NCBI GenBank assembly: GCA_016217595.1 | Contig: JACRHS010000020.1 | Span: 186,001 to 250,000, forward strand | Direction: 5' to 3' | Source of the DNA: Opitutia bacterium | GTDB taxonomy: Bacteria; Verrucomicrobiota; Verrucomicrobiia; Opitutales; Opitutaceae | DNA length: 64,000 nt | In this document: positions 55,557 through 64,000 of the stretch, piece after piece | Numbering within the stretch: position 1 is the stretch's first letter | Layout of the letters: each line of letters starts with the position of its first letter | Notes under the pieces: generated by a model | Told to the model about the DNA's origin: nothing | Seen by the model: only the letters and a program-made list of their open reading frames with translations | The model's database searches: none | Made by a program: the position numbers and the translations under genes

Positions 55557-57377
55557 ATGACGAATACACGCAATGCCTCCACGCCGTTGTGCTCCAACGC
55601 GAAACTGCTCGAGTGGGTCAAAGAAATGGCCGCTCTCTGCCAACCCGCCCAGATTCACTGGGTCGACGGCTCACAGGAAGAAAACGACGCCCTGTGCCAA
55701 CAGCTCGTCGCGGCCGGCACGTTCATCAAGCTGAACGAGAAGCTCTGGCCCGGCTGCTACTACGCCAAATCAGACCCGGGCGACGTGGCCCGCGTGGAAG
55801 AGCGCACCTTCATTTGCAGCAAGACCAAGGAAGACGCCGGTCCGACCAACAACTGGGCGGATCCCGTCGAGATGAAGGCCAAGCTCAAGGATCTCTTCAC
55901 AGGCAGCATGAAGGGCCGCACGATGTACGTGCTCCCGTATTCGATGGGCCCCATCGGCTCCCCGATCAGCCAGATCGGCGTTGAGATCACCGACTCGCCG
56001 TACGTCGTGATCAACATGCGCATCATGGCCCGCATCGGCGTGCGCGTGTTCCAGGAAATCGACAAGGGTGCGCGCTTCGTGCCCTGCGCCCACACGGTCG
56101 GCGCGCCGCTGGCCGCCGGTCAGAAGGACGTCACCTGGCCCTGCAACAAGGAAAAGTACATCGTTCACTTCCCCGAGACCCTCGAAATCTGGTCCTTCGG
56201 TTCCGGCTACGGTGGCAACGCCCTCCTCGGCAAGAAATGCTACGCCCTGCGCATCGCCTCCAACATGGCGCGCCAGGAAGGCTGGATGGCCGAGCACATG
56301 CTCATCCTCGGTGTTGAGAACCCCAAGGGTGAGAAGACCTACGTCGCGGCGGCTTTCCCGAGCGCCTGCGGCAAAACCAATTTCGCCATGCTCATCCCGC
56401 CCGCCAATTTCCAGGGCTGGAAAGTGTGGACCGTCGGCGACGACATCGCGTGGATCAAACCCGGCAAAGACGGCCGCCTCTACGCCATCAACCCCGAGGC
56501 GGGTTTCTTCGGCGTCGCCCCGGGCACGTCCGACAAGACCAACCCGAACGCGATGAAGTCCCTCGCGAAAAACACCATCTTCACCAACGTCGGCCTCACC
56601 CCCGACGGCGGCGTGTGGTGGGAAGGCATGACCGACGAGCCACCGGCCAAGCTCACCGACTGGCAGGGCAAGGAGTGGACGCCCGCCATCGCCAAGGAGA
56701 CCGGCGCCAAGGCCGCGCACCCGAACGCCCGCTTCACCGCGCCCGCTTCGCAGTGCCCGACGATCGACCCGGCCTGGGAAAACCCCGAGGGCGTGCCGAT
56801 CAGCGCATTCATCTTCGGCGGCCGCCGCGCCACCACCATGCCGCTCGTGTTCCAGTCCTTTAACTGGACGCACGGCGTGTACCTCGGCGCCACCATGGGC
56901 TCCGAAATGACCGCCGCCGCCGCCGGCACCGTCGGCCAGGTGCGCCGCGATCCGATGGCAATGCTGCCCTTCTGCGGCTACAACATGGCCGACTACTTCG
57001 GCCACTGGGTGAAGATGCAGAAGAGCGTCAAGTTCCTCCCCGCGATCTTCCACGTAAACTGGTTCCGCAAGAGCGCCGACGGCAAGTTCCTCTGGCCGGG
57101 CTTCGGCGACAACATGCGCGTACTCAAGTGGATCGTCGACCGCGTCAACGGCCGCGCCGCCGCGGTGGAGACCCCCATCGGCTTCGTGCCCAACTACAGC
57201 GACCTCGAGTGGACCGGCCTCAAGTTCTCCAAGGAAGACTTCGAGCAAGTCATGTCCCTCGACCGCGAAGCTTGGGCCAAGGAAGTCGTCGACCAGGAGT
57301 CGCTCTTCTTCAGCCTGCGCGCCCGCCTGCCCAAGGAGCTCATCGCCGAGCGCCAGCAGCTGGTCAGCCGTCTGTAA
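55557..57377 (+). CDS. pckG: Phosphoenolpyruvate carboxykinase (GTP)
   Basis: ATG 55557 ([14 protein letters not shown]) gives 606 residues, normal for GTP-type PEPCK; an earlier ATG at 55401 lies in the leader just behind the previous terminator. The enzyme-specific P-loop [11 protein letters not shown] with the reactive Cys is present, along with the metal/substrate motifs [22 protein letters not shown] and [26 protein letters not shown]. It interconverts oxaloacetate and PEP with GTP/GDP and links the TCA cycle to gluconeogenesis. A 164-bp leader separates it from the upstream terminator, and its own terminator follows. Confidence 0.98.
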   Translation: MTNTRNASTPLCSNAKLLEWVKEMAALCQPAQIHWVDGSQEENDALCQQLVAAGTFIKLNEKLWPGCYYAKSDPGDVARVEERTFICSKTKEDAGPTNNWADPVEMKAKLKDLFTGSMKGRTMYVLPYSMGPIGSPISQIGVEITDSPYVVINMRIMARIGVRVFQEIDKGARFVPCAHTVGAPLAAGQKDVTWPCNKEKYIVHFPETLEIWSFGSGYGGNALLGKKCYALRIASNMARQEGWMAEHMLILGVENPKGEKTYVAAAFPSACGKTNFAMLIPPANFQGWKVWTVGDDIAWIKPGKDGRLYAINPEAGFFGVAPGTSDKTNPNAMKSLAKNTIFTNVGLTPDGGVWWEGMTDEPPAKLTDWQGKEWTPAIAKETGAKAAHPNARFTAPASQCPTIDPAWENPEGVPISAFIFGGRRATTMPLVFQSFNWTHGVYLGATMGSEMTAAAAGTVGQVRRDPMAMLPFCGYNMADYFGHWVKMQKSVKFLPAIFHVNWFRKSADGKFLWPGFGDNMRVLKWIVDRVNGRAAAVETPIGFVPNYSDLEWTGLKFSKEDFEQVMSLDREAWAKEVVDQESLFFSLRARLPKELIAERQQLVSRL

Positions 57378-57406
57378 GCAGGACCAAGCAACGATCGCAT
57401 TTTCGA

Positions 57407-57434
57407 GGCCGCGCCCAAAAGGCGCGGCCTTTTT
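57407..57434 (+). terminator. Intrinsic terminator of pckG
   Basis: Perfect 9-bp stem GGCCGCGCC/GGCGCGGCC with a CAAAA loop and five T. Confidence 0.93.
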
Positions 57435-57489
57435 CTTGCAGAAAAAACAACCTTTCAACGCACCCGGGTTTGTGTCGATATGGCGGCAT

Positions 57490-58341
57490 ATGGCCGTCGT
57501 TGCTCTTGCCCGTGAGAAAATCCTCAACACCGCCCGCACCCTACCCGCTGCCCCCCAAGTGCTCGCGCAACTCGGGGAGATGTTGCAGAACGTCAACACT
57601 GGCTTGGATGAAATCGCCGAATTGCTCAAGCGCGACGCCGCGCTCGTTGCCCGCATTATCCGTATCAGCAACAGCCCCTATTTCGGCGGCGATGGCAGCA
57701 TCGGCGCCATCGAAGAGGCGGTTAACCGCGTTGGCTTCGGTGAAGTGTATCGCTTGGTCGGCATGGCCACGACGAGCCGGCTGATCGACCGCGCCCTGAC
57801 CTACTACCGCGTCGATGCAGAGGCGCTGCGCGAACACATGCTCTTCACCGCCATCGCCAGCGAGGCGCTCGCGGAAGAGACCGGCATGGACGCCCGCAAT
57901 TCCTACACCGCCGGCCTGCTGCGCCCGCTCGGCATGCTCGTGCTCGACCGCGTGGCCCGCGAACGCCTGCCCGAGCGCGAGTCCTACGACCACGTGACGT
58001 ACGGCGGCTATGCCAAATGGGAAGGCCAGGTTTTCAGTGTCGGCAACGGCGAGGTCGCCTCAATGATTCTCACCGACTGGCGCTTCCCCGATGAGATCGC
58101 CAACGGCATCCGCGTGCACTACCTGCAACGCGACACCGATTACGGCAACCGCATCGCCTGCCTGCTCAATATCGCCGGCTGGCTCACCACGCAGGACGGC
58201 TTCGGTTTGCCCGGCGAACGCGTCTACTGGGAGCTTCGCGGCCGCATTCTCGAAACCGCCGGCCTGCGCGAAGAACAGATTCGCCCCGTCGGCGTCCGCG
58301 TGCGCAACGAATTCGAGCGCTCGCGCCAGTCGTTGAAATAA
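57490..58341 (+). CDS. HDOD-domain protein
   Basis: ATG 57490 (MAVVALAREKIL) gives 283 residues. The HDOD pattern is clear: LPAAPQVLAQLGEMLQ, LDEIAELLKRDAALVARIIRISNSPYFGG, IGAIEEAVNRVGFGEVYRLV and ATTSRLIDRALTYY. The HD metal residues are not conserved in this family, which acts in signalling rather than as phosphohydrolase. It sits just downstream of the pckG terminator and is probably transcribed separately. Partner unknown. Confidence 0.92.
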   Translation: MAVVALAREKILNTARTLPAAPQVLAQLGEMLQNVNTGLDEIAELLKRDAALVARIIRISNSPYFGGDGSIGAIEEAVNRVGFGEVYRLVGMATTSRLIDRALTYYRVDAEALREHMLFTAIASEALAEETGMDARNSYTAGLLRPLGMLVLDRVARERLPERESYDHVTYGGYAKWEGQVFSVGNGEVASMILTDWRFPDEIANGIRVHYLQRDTDYGNRIACLLNIAGWLTTQDGFGLPGERVYWELRGRILETAGLREEQIRPVGVRVRNEFERSRQSLK

Positions 58342-58386
58342 CCCGCCCCCACTCCGCCCTTCGCGGCGGCGTTCGCGAACTTCACC

Positions 58387-59301
58387 TCACGTCGTTTCCC
58401 AGCGGCCATAGATGCCGCACGGCAGCACCTTGCCGTCGGCCTGTATCGGCAAACCCACTTCACCCGCGGTGATCCGGCCGCCGCGCCCGCCCAATAATTC
58501 CGCGAGCAGATTGGCCACCACCGTCGGCGAAAGCCGCGCCGTGTAGGCGTTGATCAGGAAAAACAGCGGTTGTTCGCTCAACAGCTGCCGGCACTCGCCG
58601 AGCAATTCCCAGAGGTGATCCTCCAGTCGCCACATCTCGCCCGAACTGCCGCGCCCGTACGTCGGCGGATCCATGATGATGGCATCGTAGCGGCGTCCGC
58701 GCTTGAATTCGCGGCGCACAAATTTCAGGCAGTCGTCCACGATGTAGCGCACCGGCGCCGCGGCCAGACCGCTGAGCGCGGCATTTTCGCGACACCATTT
58801 CACCATGCCCTCGGCCGCATCGACGTGGCACACACTGGCGCCCGCCGCCGCCGCGGCCACTGACGCGGCCCCGGTGTCGCCGAAAAGATTCAGCACACTC
58901 ACCTCGCGGCCCGCCGCGCGCGCCGCCTTGATCTTCGCGCTGAACCAATCCCAGTTCACCGCCTGCTCGGGAAACAACCCGGTGTGTTTGAAATTCGTCG
59001 GCCGGATTTTGAAGGTGAGCCCGAGCGGCTCGTAGCGGATGTTCCACTGCTCCGGCAGCTCCCGCCGAAATTCCCACCGCCCGCCGCCGCTGTCGCTGCG
59101 GTGGTAATAGCCATCCCACTTTTCCCATTTTGCACCCCGTGCCTGCCCGTGCCGCGGCCACACGATTTGCGGATCGGGCCGCACCAGCGTGTGCGCGCCC
59201 CACCGCTCCTGCTTCATCCCGTCGCCACAATCGAGCAGACGGTACTCCTGCCACCGGTCGGCGACAATGAGCTCGGGACGTTGTACGGGTGAAGTGGACA
59301 T
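58387..59301 (-). CDS. Class I SAM-dependent methyltransferase (RlmI/RlmK-like)
   Basis: Met 59301 (MSTSPVQRPELIVADRWQEYRLLD) gives 304 residues; the frame upstream to 59580 is shadow. The Rossmann motif VLNLFGDTGAASVAAAAAGASVCHVDAAEGMV, a DDCLKFVRREFKRGRRYDAIIMDPPTYGRG block with the DPP(T/S)YGRG catalytic loop, and an N-terminal ERWGAHTLVRPDPQIVW segment fit the group of RNA (rRNA) methyltransferases related to RlmI. The target is not certain. It converges with the HDOD gene. Confidence 0.88.
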   Translation of the reverse strand: MSTSPVQRPELIVADRWQEYRLLDCGDGMKQERWGAHTLVRPDPQIVWPRHGQARGAKWEKWDGYYHRSDSGGGRWEFRRELPEQWNIRYEPLGLTFKIRPTNFKHTGLFPEQAVNWDWFSAKIKAARAAGREVSVLNLFGDTGAASVAAAAAGASVCHVDAAEGMVKWCRENAALSGLAAAPVRYIVDDCLKFVRREFKRGRRYDAIIMDPPTYGRGSSGEMWRLEDHLWELLGECRQLLSEQPLFFLINAYTARLSPTVVANLLAELLGGRGGRITAGEVGLPIQADGKVLPCGIYGRWETT

Positions 59302-59428
59302 GCGTTGCCACGAACCAACGCACGCCCCGCCGCGCTGTCGAGTCCCGAGACGGTGGCACCGGCTCCGCGCAATCCTATCTTGTTGTTTGCAGTTTGCGTT
59401 ACCAAAGATAGCGTCCCCACTCACCACC

Positions 59429-60475
59429 ATGCACAAATCCATCCAGCACCTCCTCGCACTTCTGTGCGCAGCATTCCTCAACACCGCCCTTCTGGCCGAT
59501 GTGGTCGAAACCAAGAACGGCGCGAAACTGGTCGGCAAAATCACCAAGATCGACAGCGGCGCCATCACGCTCTCCACCACCTACGCCGGCGATCTCGCCA
59601 TCAAGCAAACGGAAGTCGCCAGCATCGCCACCGACGCCCCCATCGCCGTGCGCCTGGCCAGCGGCACCCGCATCGATGGCAAAGTCTCCACGACCGACGG
59701 CATCATCCAAGTCGCCAGCAAGGACGGCACGGTCAGCACCTCCATCGACAAGGTAGCGGCCTCGTGGGCCGCGGGCGGCGAAGATCCGCAGATCGTCGCC
59801 ATGCGCCGCCACTGGACGTTCCAGACCTCGGCCGACGTGGTGGGCAAGCAGGGCAACACCAAGAGCACTGGCATCGGCCTGGGCTTCGTCGCCGCGCTGG
59901 TCAGTCCGCAGGATGCGTTGAAATTCTACGGAGCCTACGACTACGCCACCACGACCAGCGCGACGGGGGTGAAAACCAAAAGCGCCGACGCCACCAAGGG
60001 CGGCGTGGACTACTCGAGTTTCTTCTCCGAGAAATACGGCTGGTTCGTCCGCAGCGAGCTCGGCAAGGACTCCGTCGCCGCCATCAATCTGCGCAGCACC
60101 ACGGACGCGGGCGGCACCTACCGCCTGATCAAAAATACCTCGCAAAGCCTGGTGGGTCGTCTCGGTGCCGGTTATCGCTTTGAAAGTTATTCGGTGGGCC
60201 CGAACAACCAGGGCGCCGTGCTCTCGACTGGACTCAGCCACTCATACGCTTTCAGCAATTACACCAGCATCGTGACCGACCTGCAGTATCTGCCGGCCTT
60301 CAAAAATTTCGCCGACTATCGTTTCCTGCACGACTCCGCGCTCGAACTGCCGCTCGGTCCCGATTTCTGGAAACTGCGGCTCGGCGTGAACAACCAGTAC
60401 ACCAGCAAGCCGGTGCTCCTGCGCGAAAAACTCGACACCACTTACTACACGCGGCTGCTGCTCAACTGGAAATAA
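59429..60475 (+). CDS. DUF481 outer-membrane protein
   Basis: ATG 59429 (MHKSIQHLLALLCAAFLNTALLADVVE) gives 348 residues with a signal peptide. The first 100 mature residues are a beta-rich segment with repeats of the type (V/I)xTKNGAKLVGKITKID and VRLASGTRIDGKVST. The C-terminal 200 residues are an amphipathic barrel of the DUF481 type (WTFQTSADVVGKQGNTKSTGIGLGF, LVGRLGAGYRFESY, LDTTYYTRLLLNWK). DUF481 proteins are predicted outer-membrane barrels of unknown function. The terminator at 60553-60595 serves this gene and the convergent FKBP gene. Confidence 0.88.
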   Translation: MHKSIQHLLALLCAAFLNTALLADVVETKNGAKLVGKITKIDSGAITLSTTYAGDLAIKQTEVASIATDAPIAVRLASGTRIDGKVSTTDGIIQVASKDGTVSTSIDKVAASWAAGGEDPQIVAMRRHWTFQTSADVVGKQGNTKSTGIGLGFVAALVSPQDALKFYGAYDYATTTSATGVKTKSADATKGGVDYSSFFSEKYGWFVRSELGKDSVAAINLRSTTDAGGTYRLIKNTSQSLVGRLGAGYRFESYSVGPNNQGAVLSTGLSHSYAFSNYTSIVTDLQYLPAFKNFADYRFLHDSALELPLGPDFWKLRLGVNNQYTSKPVLLREKLDTTYYTRLLLNWK

Positions 60476-60552
60476 TGCCGCTGCTCGTATGACTCTGCGC
60501 TTTCGCCACGGCGCGTTCTCCGCGTCGTAGCGAAACAGTAACAACCACACAC

Positions 60553-60595
60553 AGCAAAAAGCCCCGCACCGGATTCGGTGACGGGGCTTTTTGCT
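60553..60595. terminator. Bidirectional terminator between DUF481 and FKBP genes
   Basis: Long inverted repeat with A and T tracts on both sides: AGCAAAAAGCCCCG and CGGGGCTTTTTGCT around an inner CACC/GGTG stem. It works for both strands. Confidence 0.92.
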
Positions 60596-60620
60596 GCGCG
60601 ATTCCGGCGAAGCCGGGGCG

Positions 60621-61151
60621 TTATTTCTTCTTCTTTTTCGGATCTACCACGGGCGGCAGTTGCGAATGCATCGGTTCGGCGCGCTCGATTTTAACCATCT
60701 CGACTTCGAACACCAAGGTGGCGCGGCGCGGAATCTTCGGCGGATCGCCCCGTGTGCCGTAGCCGAGTTCGTAAGGCACGATCAGCGTCATCTTGCTGCC
60801 CAGCCGCATCAGCTTGATGCCTTGGTCCCATCCTTGGATCACCTGCCCGCGACCGAGGCGAAACGTGAACGGATCGGGCCGTTCCGGCAGCTTCGGTGCC
60901 TGGTCGAATACTTTTCCGTCCAGCAGCATGCCTTTGTAATTCACGCTCACCATGTCGCCCGGCGCTGCCGGTTCGCCGGTACCCGGCTCGGTGATCACAT
61001 AACGCAGCCCCGTCACGGTGCGCTTCGCGTCGGGCCATTGTTTCTGCACCGTGGCCAGGTCGTCTGGCGGCAACGGTTCGCGTTGGGCGCGCAGCGGAGC
61101 GACGGCGGCGGCGAGTCCGAGGAGGCAAAGCAAAATGCGAAGGTGGCGCAT
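60621..61151 (-). CDS. FKBP-type peptidyl-prolyl cis-trans isomerase, exported
   Basis: Met 61151 (MRHLRILLCLLGLAAAVAPLRAQ) gives 176 residues with a signal peptide; the longer start at 61190 adds 13 residues. The FKBP domain is complete: AAPGDMVSVNYKGMLLDGKVFDQA, FTFRLGRGQVIQGWDQGIKLMRLGSKMTLIVPYELGYG and ATLVFEVEMVKIE. A lysine-rich C-terminus follows. It helps protein folding in the periplasm. Convergent with the DUF481 gene. Confidence 0.95.
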   Translation of the reverse strand: MRHLRILLCLLGLAAAVAPLRAQREPLPPDDLATVQKQWPDAKRTVTGLRYVITEPGTGEPAAPGDMVSVNYKGMLLDGKVFDQAPKLPERPDPFTFRLGRGQVIQGWDQGIKLMRLGSKMTLIVPYELGYGTRGDPPKIPRRATLVFEVEMVKIERAEPMHSQLPPVVDPKKKKK

Positions 61152-61208
61152 AACGGTGCCGACGAAATGGGATTCCCCGCGCCGCGGCAAGGTCTTCCTT
61201 GCAACGTT

Positions 61209-61820
61209 TCAACCGCCCGCCGCGCGCACTGCCGGATGCGCCGCGATCAACGCCAGCGCTTGGTGCAGCAGCGTCTTTCCCGGCTCCATGCGATGCCACG
61301 GCGAAGCCCCCGACGGATGCGGCAGCGGGATGCAGTCGCACGCACGTCCACCGCGCTCGATCCGGAACTGCCGCCCGATCGTCTCCGCCAGCGGCCGCTC
61401 GCCGAGCATTTGCACGAGCGCCAGCTTGCCCACCGGCAACACCAGCTGCGGCTGCAAAAGCGCAAACTCCCGCTCCAGCCACGCCGCGCAGCGCTCGATC
61501 TCATCGGGCGCAGGCACGCGGTCGCCGCCCTCGGGCTTCTTGCCCGGGAAACACCGGCACACCGCCGCGAAATAAATCCGGTCGCGCGCCTCGTCCTCGC
61601 TCCAGCCCAGCGCCGCGTGCAGCCACTTGAACAGCGTTTTCCCCGCCGTCCACGCAAACGGCCGGCCCATGACCGGCTCCTTGTCGCCCGGCGCCTGCCC
61701 GATCAGCAATATGCGGCTGCGCGCCGGCCGCCCCACCACCGACGGCCGGTGCATTTTGGGACAACGCGTGCAGGCCCGCAACGCGGCCAGGTGATTTTCC
61801 ATTTCGGCGACCGTTGGCAT
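61209..61820 (-). CDS. Uracil-DNA glycosylase family protein, Fe-S cluster type
   Basis: Encodes 203 residues. CTRCP at 17-20 and CRC-x20-C (Cys88/90 and Cys111) resemble the four-cysteine 4Fe-4S pattern of family 4/5 UDG enzymes. The catalytic motif A reads ILLIGQAPGDKE (GEAPG in typical family 4) and motif B reads HPSGASPW. The residue differences from classical family 4 make the exact subfamily uncertain. It removes uracil (or other bases) from DNA. It lies 57 bp upstream of the FKBP gene on the same strand. Confidence 0.88.
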   Translation of the reverse strand: MPTVAEMENHLAALRACTRCPKMHRPSVVGRPARSRILLIGQAPGDKEPVMGRPFAWTAGKTLFKWLHAALGWSEDEARDRIYFAAVCRCFPGKKPEGGDRVPAPDEIERCAAWLEREFALLQPQLVLPVGKLALVQMLGERPLAETIGRQFRIERGGRACDCIPLPHPSGASPWHRMEPGKTLLHQALALIAAHPAVRAAGG

Positions 61821-61871
61821 AAGCGAGAAACGCAGGCTCCGGTTGCAGGCGAGTCGCCGCCCCGAGACAAT

Positions 61872-61899
61872 AAAAAAGGCGAAGCCCGCAGGCTTCGCC
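61872..61899 (-). terminator. Intrinsic terminator of the RRM gene
   Basis: On the minus strand, perfect 9-bp stem GGCGAAGCC/GGCTTCGCC with a TGCG loop, then six T. Confidence 0.95.
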
Positions 61900-61925
61900 G
61901 AAAATGTTGTGTGTTGGGCTGTCGC

Positions 61926-62345
61926 TTAGCCACGACGATCACCGCGATCGTCGTCGCGATAACCACCGCCACCGCCGCGGTAACCGCCGCCGCCACCGCC
62001 GCGATAGCCACCACCGCCGCCACCCCGGCGCTCACCGCCGAAGCCGCCGCGACGTTCGCCGCCGCCGCCAAAGCCGCCACCCGCCGGGCGCTCTTCCTTC
62101 GGCCGGGCCTCGTTGACCGTGATCGGACGGCCGCCGAGATCGACGCCATTGGACTTCTCGGCCGCCAGCTTGGCTTCGGCGCCGGAGCCCATCGTCACGA
62201 AGGCAAAGCCGCGCGGGCGGCCCGACATGCGATCAAGGGCGATGTAGACATCGGCCACCGCTCCGAATTGCTCGAAGTGCGCCCGCAGTTCGTCCGCCGT
62301 GGTTTTGAAGGACAGATTTCCAACGTACAGTTTGGGATTTTCCAT
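61926..62345 (-). CDS. Glycine-rich RNA-binding protein (RRM)
   Basis: Met 62345 (MENPKLYVGNLSFKTTADELRAHFEQFG) gives 139 residues. One RRM domain: RNP2 LYVGNL and RNP1 RGFAFVTM, with GRPITVNEARPKEERP at its end. A tail of about 55 residues follows, made of GGG(R/Y)RGG-type repeats ending DDDRGDRRG. The build is like cyanobacterial Rbp and plant glycine-rich RRM proteins, often cold-induced. About 220 bp separates it from the thioesterase gene, room for a regulated leader. Confidence 0.94.
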   Translation of the reverse strand: MENPKLYVGNLSFKTTADELRAHFEQFGAVADVYIALDRMSGRPRGFAFVTMGSGAEAKLAAEKSNGVDLGGRPITVNEARPKEERPAGGGFGGGGERRGGFGGERRGGGGGGYRGGGGGGYRGGGGGYRDDDRGDRRG

Positions 62346-62563
62346 GTGCTCATCTCGTAGATCCCCGTCCGCTGCCAGTCCGTTCCCGACCATCGGGTTT
62401 CGAAATCGCCACCAGACCCGGATATGGCCCATCTGACGATCCACCAGAAGCTGTCACCTAACGTAGTCTCTAACGAACAGGCGAAAACGCACGCAAACTC
62501 GCCCCGCAAAGGCAAGGGCAAAGCAGGTCGCCCGCGGGCTGCCCGTTTCACGCTTTCCCGCGG

Positions 62564-62977
62564 TCAAATGCTGTACTTCGCCCGCACTTCGTCGGGGATC
62601 TCCGTCGCCCGCCCGGTGGCCAGCGTCACGAGCACGTAATCGCACTGGCCGTCGCAGGAGCGCTTGCGCGTATCGAGCCGGTCGATCTCGAACTGCACCC
62701 GGCAACCCGTCGCCGTGAAGCTGTCGATCCACGTTCGCACGATCATGCGATCGCCCAGCCCGAGCGGCCGACGGAACTGCACCGTTGTCGCCGTCAGGTA
62801 CCAACCGAGCCCGCTCCGCGCAAACTCCTGGATCGGCATGCCGTAACACCGCTCCATCTGGTCGAACCGCGCCGCGAGCACGTAGTCGAGGTACCGCGTG
62901 CTGTGCACATGCTGGTACAGATCGATGTCGTCGGGGCGGACGGCGAGCTCAGTCTCGAACTTGGTGAACACGTTCAT
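62564..62977 (-). CDS. Acyl-CoA thioesterase (hotdog, 4HBT type)
   Basis: Met 62977 (MNVFTKFETELAVRPDDIDLYQHVHSTRYLDYVLAARFDQME) gives 137 residues; the open frame upstream to 63043 is unlikely. The segment DDIDLYQHVHSTRYLDY places the catalytic Asp of the 4HBT hotdog fold. Hydrolyses acyl-CoA thioesters in the cytoplasm; the chain-length preference is unknown. Confidence 0.9.
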   Translation of the reverse strand: MNVFTKFETELAVRPDDIDLYQHVHSTRYLDYVLAARFDQMERCYGMPIQEFARSGLGWYLTATTVQFRRPLGLGDRMIVRTWIDSFTATGCRVQFEIDRLDTRKRSCDGQCDYVLVTLATGRATEIPDEVRAKYSI

Positions 62978-63053
62978 CGGAATAACCGTCACTGCAACCG
63001 CCCCGCGCGCGCCTGGCCACCGCAAAACCGCCGCGCCAGACACCCGACCGCCC

Positions 63054-63455
63054 TCACGAGAGCAACTGATCGATCAACCGGCGGTCGCGTTTGGTGGGCC
63101 GGCCGCTGCCTTTTTCGCGCGCGAGGAACTGCTCCACACGGCTCACCTGCGCCTTGGCCCACTCCTCCGGCGTCGTGCGCTCCTCGCAATAGGTTGGCAC
63201 CAGCTTCGCCCCCACCCGGCTGCGCGGCACCGCCAACACCGCCAGCGTGCGCAAGACCAAGCCCTGCCGCACGGTCACGATCTCGCCCGCATGCACCTCG
63301 CGCGAGGGTTTGGCGGGCAAGGCATTCACCTGCACGCTTCCCGACCGGCACGCGTCGGCCGCCAGACTGCGCGACTTAAAAATGCGCACCGCCCACAGCC
63401 ATTTGTCGAGGCGGGCGGCGGAGTTGGCGGGAGCAGGTTGATCAGGCGATGACAC
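63054..63455 (-). CDS. S4-domain RNA-binding protein (Hsp15-like)
   Basis: The ATG at 63575 overlaps the neighbouring gene and its first 40 residues look non-coding, so I prefer the GTG at 63455 (VSSPDQPAPANSAARLDKWLW), giving 133 residues. The S4 domain is clear: RLDKWLWAVRIFKSRSLAADACRSGSVQVNALPAKPSREVHAGEIVTV. A basic C-terminal tail follows. Hsp15-type proteins bind stalled 50S subunits carrying nascent chains. Confidence 0.88.
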   Translation of the reverse strand: MSSPDQPAPANSAARLDKWLWAVRIFKSRSLAADACRSGSVQVNALPAKPSREVHAGEIVTVRQGLVLRTLAVLAVPRSRVGAKLVPTYCEERTTPEEWAKAQVSRVEQFLAREKGSGRPTKRDRRLIDQLLS

Positions 63456-63531
63456 GGTGGCGAAAACTCGGTGCGACCCTACCCGCCAAGTTATGGCGGG
63501 CAAAACGATTCGCCACCACGTCCCGCCGCGC

Positions 63532-64000
63532 TCACTTCTTGGGGGGCTTGACGGTCGCGCGCAGCCAGTCGCCAAGGATGTCTTTCTCGTAGTGGAGCGA
63601 CTCCTGCTGCCCGGTGGTGCGCCGCATCATGAAGGCCATGTCGAGCAGATCGACCTTGTCCTGCTTGAGCACACGACCGTCGGCGTCGATCAGTTTGAAG
63701 GTGAACACAAACCGCGGCGGATAGAGGTCTTTGACCACACGGACATCCTGCCAGCTCGGCCCGCGCCACTCGTTGTAATCGCCGGCGAGGTCGATGTCGG
63801 TGAATGTGAGGGTAAGTTTCTGGCCGGCGGGCAACAATTCCTCGCCGCGCTCTTCCAGGAAGGAGCGGATCATCGCGAGATTGTCATCGCGCCCGCGTTC
63901 TGTGCCGACGAAGTCCTGTTTGACGTCGGTAAAGTTTTCCGGGTGATCGAAGACGACGGTAACGCGCGGTGCAGGCTTGGCCTCCGCAGCAGGCTTGGCC
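63532..64000 (-). CDS. DUF3016 family protein, 5' end outside window
   Basis: The frame is open to the window edge, so the N-terminus (probably a signal peptide) is missing. The visible 155 residues contain an Ala/Pro/Lys linker, then PRVTVVFDHPENFTDVKQDFVGTERGRDD, LLPAGQKLTLTFTDIDLAGDYNEWRGPSWQDVRVVKDLYPPRFVFTFKL and the end ATVKPPKK. The pattern fits the DUF3016 family of predicted periplasmic proteins, of unknown function. Confidence 0.8.
   Translation of the reverse strand, partial: AKPAAEAKPAPRVTVVFDHPENFTDVKQDFVGTERGRDDNLAMIRSFLEERGEELLPAGQKLTLTFTDIDLAGDYNEWRGPSWQDVRVVKDLYPPRFVFTFKLIDADGRVLKQDKVDLLDMAFMMRRTTGQQESLHYEKDILGDWLRATVKPPKK

Noticed and set aside
61872-62345. CRISPR or tandem DNA repeat suspected from the GGN repeats in the RRM gene
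   Set aside because: The repeats code in frame for a Gly-rich tail of one protein and are irregular, without spacers.

Overview
The window looks like chromosomal DNA of a high-GC Gram-negative bacterium of the Verrucomicrobiota, most likely the family Opitutaceae. This is inferred from the gene repertoire, not from a marker tree. Supporting signs are three TonB-dependent receptors whose mature N-termini read LEKF(E/V)VTGS or similar, a Minf_1886-type small protein, a stand-alone SWIB/MDM2 protein, TorF-like porins and receiver/kinase-rich signalling. I found no tRNA, rRNA, CRISPR array, intact insertion sequence or phage module.

Layout. 1-11.5 kb: end of a GGDEF protein, M16 peptidase, Minf_1886-type protein, a Fur-family regulator lacking the usual metal ligands, a Tat-type exported Mn/Fe superoxide dismutase, a very long fusion of an oligopeptide-binding protein with a DppB-type permease, exonuclease III, and a heparinase/alginate-lyase-like secreted protein. 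11.7-20.9 kb: a signalling block with a three-PAS hybrid histidine kinase, an internally deleted receiver-kinase remnant still translationally coupled to a LuxR-type regulator, two single-domain receivers, CheW and two chemoreceptors, but no CheA, CheR or CheB. 21.0-26.3 kb: a lower-GC orphan lipoprotein and 0.55 kb of non-coding DNA, then a xylan-type locus (GH120 beta-xylosidase, UroD-like methyltransferase-family protein, divergent AraC regulator).

26.3-35.7 kb: PrpD-family protein, DMT transporter, alpha/beta hydrolase, secreted protein, a heterodimeric ABC exporter pair with one degenerate ATP site, SWIB protein, and an SPFH plus Arc-type ribbon-helix-helix pair preceded by a 14-bp palindrome. 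35.7-46.2 kb: two tandem S9 peptidases, one of which has lost both the catalytic Ser and His, two membrane proteins, and the rplM-rpsI operon flanked by two TorF-like porins, then a DUF423 protein and a CCA-adding enzyme. 46.2-55.3 kb: three large TonB-dependent receptors. 55.5-64 kb: GTP-type PEP carboxykinase, HDOD protein, SAM methyltransferase, DUF481 outer-membrane protein, FKBP isomerase, Fe-S uracil-DNA glycosylase, glycine-rich RRM protein, thioesterase, S4 protein and a truncated DUF3016 protein.

What stands out: the pseudo-peptidase paired with an intact paralog, the binding-protein/permease fusion with no transporter partners nearby, the REC-kinase deletion scar, the UroD-GH120-AraC arrangement, and the palindrome in front of the SPFH-Arc pair. 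No wholly new multi-gene system is proven by the sequence. These are the best leads.
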